From contig DAIDJW010000013.1 of NCBI GenBank assembly GCA_027451185.1, positions 1 to 13,403 on the forward strand: a stretch of DNA of 13,403 bases. Direction: 5' to 3'. This document shows, one piece after another, positions 6,946-13,403 of the stretch. Position 1 is the first letter of the stretch, and the number at the start of each line of letters is the position of its first letter. The DNA is from Candidatus Saccharimonadota bacterium (lineage in GTDB: Bacteria; Patescibacteriota; Saccharimonadia; Saccharimonadales; Saccharimonadaceae). A program made the translations under genes and the position numbers. A model generated the notes under the pieces. The model was not told where the DNA came from. It worked only from the letters and a program-made list of their open reading frames with translations, and did no database searches.

Positions 6946-7434
6946 ATGAACATGAACACCGCCACCATAGCTCAAACCAAACCCGTCCTACTCAGTAAGA
7001 AGGGTATGAAGGAACTAAAAAAGTCAATTTCGCAACTTGAACACGACCGCGGGCAACTTATAATCAGCCTGCACGACCTTGACAAATCAAATAGCCATGA
7101 CAGCCGCCTGGAGCGGATTGAAAGGTTAGGACAACTCGAGGTCATTGACGCCGAGCTGGCCGACAAGAAAACCACGCTCCAGCACGCTCGGCTAATTCCA
7201 CCGACCAGAGCCCGACTACGCGTCGCCATTGGCTCGGTGGTAGATTTGATTGATCAACAGGGTAGGCTATTTCGCTACACCTTGGTTGATTCGGTCGAAG
7301 CCAACCCAAGCGACGGTCGGATTTCGATCGCCAGCCCACTTGGCCGCAACTTAATCGGCAAAACCGTTCACGATATCGTGGAATGGAGCGCCGGTTTTAA
7401 CCAGAACCAAGTCCGCCTAGTGCGCGTCGCTTGA
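6946..7434 (+). CDS. GreA/GreB-fold RNA polymerase-binding protein with altered tip
   Basis: A 162-residue protein with an N-terminal antiparallel coiled coil (about 14-85) and a C-terminal FKBP-like domain (about 90-160) containing YTLVDSVEANPSDGRISIASPLGRNLIGKTVHD, the hallmark of Gre factors. Gre proteins enter the secondary channel of RNA polymerase and use two acidic residues at the coiled-coil tip to trigger cleavage of backtracked RNA. Here the tip motif GDLSENAEY is not conserved: an ungapped alignment from the first helix puts H51-D52-S53-R54 at the DLxE positions, so the second acid is Arg. It may therefore be a non-cleaving Gre-like regulator (as Gfh1 or Rnk are) or use another acid such as D52. 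It is a single-gene unit with its own promoter, leader and terminator. Confidence 0.88.
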   Translation: MNMNTATIAQTKPVLLSKKGMKELKKSISQLEHDRGQLIISLHDLDKSNSHDSRLERIERLGQLEVIDAELADKKTTLQHARLIPPTRARLRVAIGSVVDLIDQQGRLFRYTLVDSVEANPSDGRISIASPLGRNLIGKTVHDIVEWSAGFNQNQVRLVRVA

Positions 7435-7450
7435 AGCTAGCCCCGTAACT

Positions 7451-7483
7451 AAAATAACCGCCCCTAGATGAGGCGGTTATTTT
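7451..7483. terminator. Bidirectional intrinsic terminator
   Basis: A perfect 12-bp stem, AAAATAACCGCC (7451-7462) with GGCGGTTATTTT (7472-7483), and a 9-nt loop. The A/T-rich base of the stem provides a T run on either strand, so it can end the GreA-like transcript from the left and the membrane-protein transcript (stop at 7490) from the right. Confidence 0.9.
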
Positions 7484-7489
7484 AATGAT

Positions 7490-7870
7490 CTAAAAATTAA
7501 CTAATCGTAAGATTAAACTGCTCACTATTGGGGCGATGAAGAATATTGCCACTAACCCGACAGCTAACCAGACGCGCCAGCTTGTCGTCGACTCCGCTTG
7601 AGCGCTGCGTATCTGGCGAAACACGACATAGGCCACGACTCCCTGAACAATTGCCCCAAACAGTAAATTAATAAAAGCCAAGGCACTAAAAGGTACTTGC
7701 AAAATAACACTGAAAAACAGCTGTCCAGCCGCAGTATAGGCAAAGATTAGACCAACGGTGACTGCGGCACTCGTCAGGGCGCTTAGCTTGCGCCACTGGA
7801 TAGCTACAGCCAAGTACAGCAGCACACTACCGACAAATGTATAAATATCAGTGGAGCCAATACTAAGCAT
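7490..7870 (-). CDS. Small membrane protein with four predicted helices, unknown function
   Basis: A 126-residue, strongly hydrophobic protein. Predicted membrane helices lie near residues 8-25, 30-49, 55-85 (long, possibly kinked) and 100-122. A basic, polar segment (RQIRSAQAESTTSWR) separates the last two. No signal peptide, catalytic motif or family signature was recognised. The gene has its own predicted promoter (TATACT 6 nt before the ATG), no Shine-Dalgarno, and ends at the shared terminator. It is real by virtue of those flanking signals and its consistent hydrophobic periodicity. Its lone position gives no functional clue beyond a place in the membrane. Confidence 0.8.
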   Translation of the reverse strand: MLSIGSTDIYTFVGSVLLYLAVAIQWRKLSALTSAAVTVGLIFAYTAAGQLFFSVILQVPFSALAFINLLFGAIVQGVVAYVVFRQIRSAQAESTTSWRVWLAVGLVAIFFIAPIVSSLILRLVNF

Positions 7871-7876
7871 GAATCT

Positions 7877-7882
7877 AGTATA
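7877..7882 (-). promoter_or_regulatory. -10 box for the small membrane protein, predicted leaderless
   Basis: On the minus strand TATACT is followed by six bases (AGATTC) and the ATG. This hexamer and this spacing recur identically at the gene starting at 9307. Confidence 0.6.
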
Positions 7883-7900
7883 GCAGCTATAAATCGAGAC

Positions 7901-8012
7901 AAATAAAATAACACCTTTTTTCGCTCTGCTGTCCTCGCGCCTTTGATTTCACGTTTTAGCGATGTATATCAAAGGGCTGCGGGGCGTTCGCTCAAGAGGT
8001 GTTATTTTATTT
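7901..8012. repeat. 112-bp long palindromic element (structured RNA, terminator or small mobile element)
   Basis: The ends are a perfect 16-bp inverted repeat, AAATAAAATAACACCT (7901-7916) with its complement at 7997-8012. Inside lies a second stem, CCTTTGAT (7940-7947) with ATCAAAGG (7968-7975), extended by G/C pairs between 7933-7939 and 7977-7984 with small bulges. The 20-nt apical loop is 7948-7967. The whole block can fold on either strand into one long hairpin. It begins 10 nt after the stop of the 83-residue gene (minus strand) and ends 18 nt before the next -10 box. It could be a terminator for that gene, a stable small RNA, or a palindromic insertion. No target-site duplication is evident. 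Confidence 0.7.
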
Positions 8013-8022
8013 TGCGTCAGGG

Positions 8023-8274
8023 TTAAGCCGAGATGGTTAACAGTGTCCAGTTGCCTTCGTGGCTGTCGTGACGCAGACGGAACGTTGAGCGGCCGTCGCT
8101 CATGGTCAGAACTTCGCTCATGCGGTCGCCCTGACGAATTAGACAGCGCAGGCCGGAGTCAATGAATTCATAAATCGCGCCGTGGAATTCGATGCGTCGT
8201 GGGTAAGCGGCTAGGTTGCGCTTGAAGCCCAGGCTGGTGACGTCGACTTGCTCGTTAATCATGGTGTTTGTCAT
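8023..8274 (-). CDS. Small hypothetical protein (83 residues)
   Basis: I do not recognise a family. The protein is soluble, with no membrane helix or signal peptide. After a polar N-terminus (about 1-20), the rest alternates charged and hydrophobic residues (RRIEFHGAIYEFID, GLRCLIRQ, STFRLRHD, NWTLLTI), suggesting a small all-beta domain. One Cys is present. Support for a real gene comes from a purine-rich GGGGG ribosome binding site 9 nt before the ATG (8284-8288), codon composition like its neighbours, and a strong palindrome just after the stop. A TATAAA box at 8298-8303 is a possible -10, with a leader of about 17 nt. The overlapping plus-strand frame (7962-8165) has no such support. Confidence 0.7.
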   Translation of the reverse strand: MTNTMINEQVDVTSLGFKRNLAAYPRRIEFHGAIYEFIDSGLRCLIRQGDRMSEVLTMSDGRSTFRLRHDSHEGNWTLLTISA

Positions 8275-8539
8275 AGAATTATTCCCCCAAAATAACGTTT
8301 ATAAAGAAGAGGCTAAGAAGTTATAATTCCCAGCAAACGGAGGTGATGGAGGAGCGATTCGGAAAGGATGCGTGTGCCGTTTTCACCGCTATCTGTTGAC
8401 CGTTTCACTTATTTTGTAGAGCGATTCAGGGGCGCTTTGGCTGAAAACCCAGTGTGCATGACCGCTTATATTGGCTTATCGTAAGCCTGTAGGTGGAAAG
8501 GCTCGGGGTATACCCACACCAGTACCCACATGACTATAT
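8275..8539. other. 265-bp intergenic stretch with repeats and hairpins, no gene recognised
   Basis: It lies between the spermidine-synthase-like gene and the 83-residue gene, both on the minus strand. Visible elements are: GAGCGATTC twice (8352-8360, 8419-8427); TACCCACA twice, 12 bp apart (8511-8518, 8523-8530); a 6-bp hairpin GGCTTA-TCG-TAAGCC (8473-8487); and a 10-bp palindrome GGGTATACCC (8506-8515). The minus strand carries ATCACCTCC (8338-8346 region), identical to the anti-Shine-Dalgarno core. I searched for features of RNase P RNA, tmRNA, SRP RNA and common riboswitches and saw none. It may hold a promoter, operators or a small RNA. Confidence 0.5.
8473..8487. other. Small hairpin after the spermidine-synthase-like gene
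   Basis: GGCTTA and TAAGCC form a 6-bp stem with a 3-nt loop, about 53 nt beyond the stop on the minus strand. There is no T run, so it is at best a weak terminator or an RNA 3' end stabiliser. Confidence 0.35.
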
Positions 8540-9307
8540 TTAGTATACATCGCGCCGAATTGAGTCGTCAAGCACGGGCAAGATTCGTTCCGGTTCGGCT
8601 TGCAAATAGTCGAGCGCGGTTGGCGCGTGGGCAGCAACCAGGACCAAGTTTTGATCGAAATTGAGCGGCAGTTCGCGTCCCGCCCGGTACAGCTCAACAT
8701 CAGAAAAAGCAGTTTGAAAGGTGGCAATAACCTGTTGGCCCAGCGACATCTTATAGTTCTCATAGTCCGAGATAAAATTCATCGACAGCACGCCGCTAGG
8801 GTTCAGGTGGTCGGCATAACTGGCGGCGGCCTCAAGCGTCAGTAATTGCCGCGGTATAGTAAAACCCGAAAAGGCATCGATAATAATCAAATCGTATCTA
8901 TCTGACGACTGGTCGATAAATTGTCGGCCATCCTGATTATAAATAGTCAAGCGCTTGGTTGCTGGTAAACCAAAAAACTGGTGGGCTAGGGCTGGCAAAA
9001 CTGGGTCAATTTCAACGACATCCAACTTAAGGTTAGGAAAATGCTCCAACAGCGCCCGCGGCAGCGTAAAAGCCCCGCCGCCAATCACCAGGGCCGTACG
9101 TGGCTGAATACTCAGGGCAATCTCGAGAAAACGCTGATTATAGTTAAATAACAGCTCATCATCGTCATCAAGTGCCAAACCAGATTGGGGCGAGGCATGT
9201 TCACCAAACAAAATCCGCGCCGGGCGACCGCTATAGCGTCCGTCGATAATCCGATAGTGCGCCAACGGACTAGTCACCTCATAAACTAATTTCTCACCAA
9301 AAGCCAT
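8540..9307 (-). CDS. Spermidine synthase-like SAM-binding enzyme
   Basis: A 255-residue Rossmann-fold protein of the spermidine synthase/methyltransferase superfamily. A beta-rich N-terminal part (about 5-50) precedes the nucleotide-binding core: LVIGGGAFTLPRALL (glycine loop, about 73-87), LDVVEIDPVLPALA (acidic end of strand 2), NQDGRQFI, and YDLIIIDAFSG (about 138-148). Classical spermidine synthases carry a DSSDP-like catalytic segment and a DE/YHE substrate signature. Here the catalytic strand ends in IDAFSG and no such signature is seen, so polyamine synthesis is doubtful and the substrate is unknown. It is cytoplasmic, without the MFS-like membrane domain to which similar units are often fused. 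Transcribed alone from a predicted leaderless promoter. Confidence 0.85.
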   Translation of the reverse strand: MAFGEKLVYEVTSPLAHYRIIDGRYSGRPARILFGEHASPQSGLALDDDDELLFNYNQRFLEIALSIQPRTALVIGGGAFTLPRALLEHFPNLKLDVVEIDPVLPALAHQFFGLPATKRLTIYNQDGRQFIDQSSDRYDLIIIDAFSGFTIPRQLLTLEAAASYADHLNPSGVLSMNFISDYENYKMSLGQQVIATFQTAFSDVELYRAGRELPLNFDQNLVLVAAHAPTALDYLQAEPERILPVLDDSIRRDVY

Positions 9308-9313
9308 GCAATA

Positions 9314-9319
9314 AGTATA
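9314..9319 (-). promoter_or_regulatory. -10 box for the spermidine synthase-like gene, predicted leaderless
   Basis: On the minus strand TATACT, six bases (TATTGC), ATG. The box lies in the 46-bp gap after the glycosidase stop. There is no Shine-Dalgarno. Confidence 0.6.
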
Positions 9320-9353
9320 GCACCGTAAGGGTTACCTGAAGCCGTCCTAGGCA

Positions 9354-11705
9354 CTAGCGAAGTGACCTAAGGGCGCGCAGTAACAATTTAACAAGCTCTT
9401 TGTAATAGCGAAATGATTCGATTGGGTGAAAACCCTTTTCATATTTAACATAGCCCATGACGGCATCGACAAAATCATGCGACATTATGCCGCCAGACAA
9501 TCCCGGCAGACGGTTTAGCGGCAGGTCACCAATCATGTTCATAGCCATAGCATCGGCTTCCTTTTTGGTCTGTTTGCCGTCAGCACCGCCAAACGATTTG
9601 GCCAGCTGAACGCCCAATAAATCAAAGAAGTGTTTGCCGCGCGGATGTTTGGCGAAATCTTTCAACGGTGAGGACGGTAATAATTCGGGCATCTCTTGAC
9701 GGCGTGGCTTAACCGTCACCGTACGGTGCAGTGGCAGGCTGCGCGACGAGCTGCCAACGTAAACTGTTATTTCACCAGTCGGCACGCGCCAATCACGCTT
9801 GAAATCGCTGAAATAGGCTAAGTCGCTGGCCTTCAAGGTGAAGCTAACGGCCCGCTCTTCGCTTGGCCGCAGGTAAATCTTTTGGAATTTCTTTAATTCG
9901 CGAGGCGGGTGAACTTCGCCGTGGTCCTGGATACCGATATATAGCTGCACCACCTCTTTACCGGCTACATCGCCAGTATTTTTTACGTCAACTTCAACCG
10001 TCAGGGTACCGTCGTCGAATATTTCATCGTGTGATAGTTTTAGATCAGAGAATTTGAAATTGGTATAACTCAAACCGTAGCCAAACTCAAACAGCGGCTT
10101 GATATCGCGTTCGTCGTACCAACGATAGCCAATAAAAATACCTTCACCGTAGCGGGCGTTACCCGTACGATTGGGGAAGTCAGGGTAGGCCGGTGTGTCT
10201 TGGATGCGGTGCGGAAAAGTCTCGGAAAGCTTGCCCGATGGATTAACAACTCCCGTTAGAACATCAGCGATGGCGCCGGCGCCAGCCTGACCAGACAGCC
10301 AACCCTCTAGCACTGCCGGCACCGCGCTTAGCCATGGCATCGTTACGGCCGAACCGTTGGTCAAGACAACGATTGTTCTTGGGTTAACTTTCGCAATTGC
10401 TTCAACCAGCTCGTCATGACCTGACGGCAAGCCAAGTTGCGGCCGGTCGATACCCTCGATCTCAAAACTAGCCGGCAAACCAACCGCCACAATGACCACG
10501 TCAGCGTTTTTAGCGGCTTCTAGGGCGTCTTGAAGTAGTTTTGGTGTAGCTGAGCCATCCTTGATAGCATAGCCCTTAGCAAAGCTTAGTTCCGTTTTAT
10601 CGCCTAATATTTTCGCCAGCTGGCCATACAAGTTATCAACTTTGGTCGGGGTAATCTGTGAGCTGCCGCCGCCCTCAAAGCGCGGCTCTTTGGCTAGTTG
10701 GCCAATCACGGCGATTTTATCGACACGACCCGGTTTTAACGGCAAAATATGCGACTCGTTTTTCAGCAGCACAACCGCCTCTTGAGCGGCCTGACGGGCG
10801 AGGGTATGGTGACTATCGACATCAAACGCTATCTTCGGCTGCTTCGTCGCGTTAACCTTCAAAATACTAGCGACTAACTGACGTAAACGGGTATTAAGGA
10901 CTGTCTCTTTTAGTTTGCCGTCAAGCACAGCCTGGACAATCAGTTTCGTATTTTCGCTGCTCCCGCCAGGCATTTCCAGCTGTAGGCCGGCCTTAACGCC
11001 TTGCACTCGGCCAATCGCGGCGGCGCCCCAATCGGATATAACAATGCCCTGATAGCCCCATTTGTCGCGCAGGGTGGTCTGCAGCAACCACTCACTCTCT
11101 GATGAATGGACGCCGTTGACCAAGTTATAAGAGGCCATTACCGACCACGGTTTAGCGTGCCTCACCGCCATTTCAAAGGCCTTGAGGTAGATTTCATTAA
11201 GAGTGCGCTCGTCAACCACCGAATTATTCTGAAAGCGCTCGAACTCTTGGTTATTGGCTGCGAAATGCTTTAAACTGGCGCCCACACCCTGGCTCTGCAA
11301 GCCATTGATATGCGCCACCGCCATCTCACCGGCCAGCACTGGATCTTCCGAAAAGTATTCAAAATTACGCCCACCAAGCGGTGAACGTTTCATATTAACA
11401 CCTGGGCCAAGCACCACTTGAACGTCGGCGGCCTGGGCCTCAAGGCCAATCGCGGCGCCGACCTGTTGCACCAAATCAGGGTTCCAGGTTGAAGCTAGCG
11501 CACTAGCCGTTGGAAAGCAGGTTGCCGGCAAGCCATTAATACCAGTTAACGCCTTACGCAGTCCGTGCGGACCATCGGTCATAAAGATTGATGGTATTTC
11601 GCCAATAGCACGGGTCGACCACGTATCTTTACCAGATAGTAGCGAGGCTTTTTCTTCAAGCGTTAAACTGGCGACTATTCGTTTTGCTTCAGCCTCGGCG
11701 TCCAT
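9354..11705 (-). CDS. Glycoside hydrolase family 3, beta-glucosidase type
   Basis: A 783-residue enzyme that should release glucose or xylose from the non-reducing end of beta-linked oligosaccharides. The N-terminal barrel (about 1-290) has MTDGPHGLR, GPGVNMKRSPLGGRNFEYFSEDP and SLKHFAANNQE, with the nucleophile D225 in VISDWGA. The second domain (about 300-520) has EIEGIDR, where E417 is the likely acid/base, followed by LPSGHDELV. A fibronectin type III-like domain (about 560-665, PPRELKKFQKIYL) follows, then an extra C-terminal tail of about 110 residues found in some GH3 enzymes. There is no signal peptide, so it acts inside the cell and needs imported oligosaccharides. It lies 27 nt after phosphoketolase on the same strand, with an AGGGA ribosome binding site, suggesting one operon from sugar release to acetyl phosphate. 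Confidence 0.95.
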   Translation of the reverse strand: MDAEAEAKRIVASLTLEEKASLLSGKDTWSTRAIGEIPSIFMTDGPHGLRKALTGINGLPATCFPTASALASTWNPDLVQQVGAAIGLEAQAADVQVVLGPGVNMKRSPLGGRNFEYFSEDPVLAGEMAVAHINGLQSQGVGASLKHFAANNQEFERFQNNSVVDERTLNEIYLKAFEMAVRHAKPWSVMASYNLVNGVHSSESEWLLQTTLRDKWGYQGIVISDWGAAAIGRVQGVKAGLQLEMPGGSSENTKLIVQAVLDGKLKETVLNTRLRQLVASILKVNATKQPKIAFDVDSHHTLARQAAQEAVVLLKNESHILPLKPGRVDKIAVIGQLAKEPRFEGGGSSQITPTKVDNLYGQLAKILGDKTELSFAKGYAIKDGSATPKLLQDALEAAKNADVVIVAVGLPASFEIEGIDRPQLGLPSGHDELVEAIAKVNPRTIVVLTNGSAVTMPWLSAVPAVLEGWLSGQAGAGAIADVLTGVVNPSGKLSETFPHRIQDTPAYPDFPNRTGNARYGEGIFIGYRWYDERDIKPLFEFGYGLSYTNFKFSDLKLSHDEIFDDGTLTVEVDVKNTGDVAGKEVVQLYIGIQDHGEVHPPRELKKFQKIYLRPSEERAVSFTLKASDLAYFSDFKRDWRVPTGEITVYVGSSSRSLPLHRTVTVKPRRQEMPELLPSSPLKDFAKHPRGKHFFDLLGVQLAKSFGGADGKQTKKEADAMAMNMIGDLPLNRLPGLSGGIMSHDFVDAVMGYVKYEKGFHPIESFRYYKELVKLLLRALRSLR

Positions 11706-11732
11706 CGTAGTCCCTATCTTTCTTATACTTAG

Positions 11733-13403
11733 TTAGTCTTTCCAGGTCCAGTTCAGCACTTCAGGCATGTCGATGCCATTTTCGATGATGTAGTTTTTGT
11801 GCTCAATCAACTTTTCTTCCATGAGAGTCTTTAGTTGTTGAGCGGCTTCATCACCTAGGCCGCAACGGTTAATGACGTCCATAACTAGGTGGAAGCGGTC
11901 CATGTCGTTACGTACCGTCATGTCGAAGGCAGTTGTAATTGTGCCTTCCTCTTTGTAGCCGCGGACGTGAATGTTGCGGTTGGCGCGGCGATAGGTCAAG
12001 CGGTGAATCAGCGACGGGTAACCGTGGTAGGCAAAGATGACCTCTTTGTCGCGCGTGAATAGTTCATCGAACTCCATGTCGGCCAGGCCGTGCGGGTGCT
12101 CGGTCGGATCTTGCAGGCGCATCAGGTCAACCACGTTGACGACGCGAACCTTCAAATCGGGCAAGTGTTCGCGCAAAATCGACACGGCGGCCATGGTTTC
12201 AAGTGTCGGAATATCGCCAGCACAGGCCATTACAACATCCGGCTCGGCGTCACCACAGTTACTAGCCCAAGTCCATTCGCCGATACCTTTGGTGCAGTGG
12301 GTAATAGCATCTTCCATGGTTAGCCATTGAGGGGCATCGTGCTTGCCGGTAACGGTCAGGTTGATGTAGTTGCGACTCTTTAAGCAGTGGTCCATAACCG
12401 ACAGCAACGTATTGGCGTCTGGAGGTAGGTAAATCCGAACGGTATCAGCTTTTTTGTTGACCAGGTGGTCAATAAAACCCGGATCTTGATGAGTGAAGCC
12501 GTTGTGGTCTTGACGCCAGACGTGCGATGTCAGCAAATAATTTAGCGATGGAATCTGGCGACGCCAGCTAAGCTCGCGCGACATCTTGATCCACTTGGCG
12601 TGCTGATTGACCATCGAGTCGACAACTCGAATAAAGGCCTCGTAACTATGGAAAACTCCGTGGCGACCAGTTAGAAGATAGCCCTCAAGCCAGCCTTCGG
12701 CCATGTGTTCAGACAGCATCGAATCCATGACGGCGCCACTCGGCGCTAAGAATTCATCGTTTGGCCGCGTGCGAGCGTCCCATTGACGACTAGTGCCTTC
12801 AAAGATTTGCTCAATCCGGTTGGATACCGCTTCATCTGGCCCAAAAATACGAAAGTTGTGATGATCAAGATTGAGTTTGATTACGTCACGTAGGTATGGA
12901 CCAAGGGCATGCATATTGCCGACCGTCGAGCCGGCGCCGCGGCACGGCTCAACAGCGTAATCGCGAAAGTCCGGTAATTCAAGCTCGCGCAGCATCTCAC
13001 CGCCGTTGGCATTTTCGTTGGCACCCATGCGCATCTTGCCAACTGGCGCCAGCTCGGCCAGCTCTGGTCGTAGGTGACCATCATCATCAAACAACTCTTC
13101 CGGCTTATAGCTGCGCAGCCACTCTTCAATTAATTTAACGTTGTCGGGGTGGTCGTCGTCGACCAAAATTGGCACTTGGTGCGCCCGAAAGTTATCTTCG
13201 ACCGCTAGGCCGTCAACAAACTTTGGACCAGTCCAGCCCTTTGGCGACTTCAAAATAATCATTGGCCAGCGCGGGCGGGTAGCGTCATCATTATCGCGTG
13301 CGTTACTTTGAATACGCTTGATTTCTTCAACCGCTTCGTCTAATTTCGAAGCCATCAATTGGTGCATGCGTTCAGGCTCATCGCCTTCAACAAAATACGG
13401 ACT
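11733..13403 (-). CDS. xfp: Xylulose-5-phosphate/fructose-6-phosphate phosphoketolase, 5' part outside window
   Basis: A thiamine-diphosphate enzyme that splits xylulose-5-P (and often fructose-6-P) with phosphate to acetyl-P plus an aldose phosphate, the key step of heterolactic-type fermentation. The frame is open to the right edge; bases 13368-13403 encode PYFVEGDEPER just before the first in-frame Met at 13365-13367, so that Met is not the start. About 556 residues are visible and roughly 235 at the N-terminus are missing compared with the usual 790-830. Recognisable family segments are KSPKGWTGPK, DNFRAHQVPI, GNMHALGPYLRDV, the NGFTHQDPGF motif near the active site, and KSRNYINLTVTGKH. 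The rest of the C-terminal domain runs to TWTWKD-like NWTWKD and the stop at 11733. All visible motifs are intact. It is followed by the GH3 glycosidase. Confidence 0.97.
   Translation of the reverse strand, partial: SPYFVEGDEPERMHQLMASKLDEAVEEIKRIQSNARDNDDATRPRWPMIILKSPKGWTGPKFVDGLAVEDNFRAHQVPILVDDDHPDNVKLIEEWLRSYKPEELFDDDGHLRPELAELAPVGKMRMGANENANGGEMLRELELPDFRDYAVEPCRGAGSTVGNMHALGPYLRDVIKLNLDHHNFRIFGPDEAVSNRIEQIFEGTSRQWDARTRPNDEFLAPSGAVMDSMLSEHMAEGWLEGYLLTGRHGVFHSYEAFIRVVDSMVNQHAKWIKMSRELSWRRQIPSLNYLLTSHVWRQDHNGFTHQDPGFIDHLVNKKADTVRIYLPPDANTLLSVMDHCLKSRNYINLTVTGKHDAPQWLTMEDAITHCTKGIGEWTWASNCGDAEPDVVMACAGDIPTLETMAAVSILREHLPDLKVRVVNVVDLMRLQDPTEHPHGLADMEFDELFTRDKEVIFAYHGYPSLIHRLTYRRANRNIHVRGYKEEGTITTAFDMTVRNDMDRFHLVMDVINRCGLGDEAAQQLKTLMEEKLIEHKNYIIENGIDMPEVLNWTWKD

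Noticed and set aside
7432..7434. Possible UGA recoding (Gly) as in some CPR lineages
   Set aside because: TGA ends the GreA-like gene at the expected length just before a terminator, and no gene here has in-frame TGA codons.
7962..8165. 67-residue plus-strand frame
   Set aside because: It runs through the palindrome and antisense to the 83-residue gene, has no ribosome binding site and has an atypical Arg/Ser-rich composition.
8346..8399. Short plus-strand frame after GGAGGTGATG
   Set aside because: The Shine-Dalgarno-like run is only about 2 nt from the ATG and the 17-codon frame has no other support.
13365..13367. Met at 13367 as the phosphoketolase start
   Set aside because: Upstream codons to the window edge encode the conserved PYFVEG segment; the protein would lack its thiamine-binding N-terminal domain.

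Overview
The window most resembles a piece of a small-genome Patescibacteria/CPR chromosome, and a Saccharibacteria (TM7)-like bacterium is the best guess (about 60% sure). The reasons are: many compact genes; -10 boxes that sit right against start codons; a solute-export ABC pair without a membrane-fusion protein, as expected of a single-membrane cell; and a phosphoketolase next to a glycosidase. TGA is an ordinary stop (it ends the GreA-like gene and does not occur inside genes), which argues against the UGA=Gly lineages Gracilibacteria and Absconditabacteria. No rRNA or tRNA gene and no CRISPR array was seen.

Layout, left to right. (1) 1-1487 (+): cysS, cut by the left edge, carrying an in-frame insertion of about 46 net codons that is itself a 131-bp imperfect palindrome. 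(2) 1489-2619 (-): an AI-2E-family membrane transporter, converging on cysS with one base between them. (3) 2656-6812 (+): an HxlR-type regulator, divergent from the transporter across only 36 bp, then an OmpR-type response regulator, a histidine kinase without a HAMP domain, and a MacB/FtsX-type permease with its ATPase. The last four look like a sensing-and-export module. (4) 6848-7483 (+): a GreA/GreB-fold protein with its own promoter, structured leader and terminator; its tip lacks the canonical catalytic acidic pair. (5) 7490-9307 (-): a four-helix membrane protein, an 83-residue unknown protein and a spermidine-synthase-like SAM-fold enzyme, separated by a 112-bp palindromic element and a 265-bp intergenic stretch. 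(6) 9354-13403 (-): phosphoketolase (cut by the right edge) followed by a GH3 beta-glucosidase, a probable two-gene sugar-use operon.

Two observations deserve most attention. The first is the palindromic element inside an essential tRNA synthetase, which recalls the Rickettsia palindromic elements. The second is a recurrent promoter arrangement: at five separate transcription units the -10-like hexamer lies exactly 6 or 7 nt before the ATG with no Shine-Dalgarno in between, which predicts leaderless mRNAs. Genes inside operons, and a few with real 5' leaders, instead show Shine-Dalgarno sequences.
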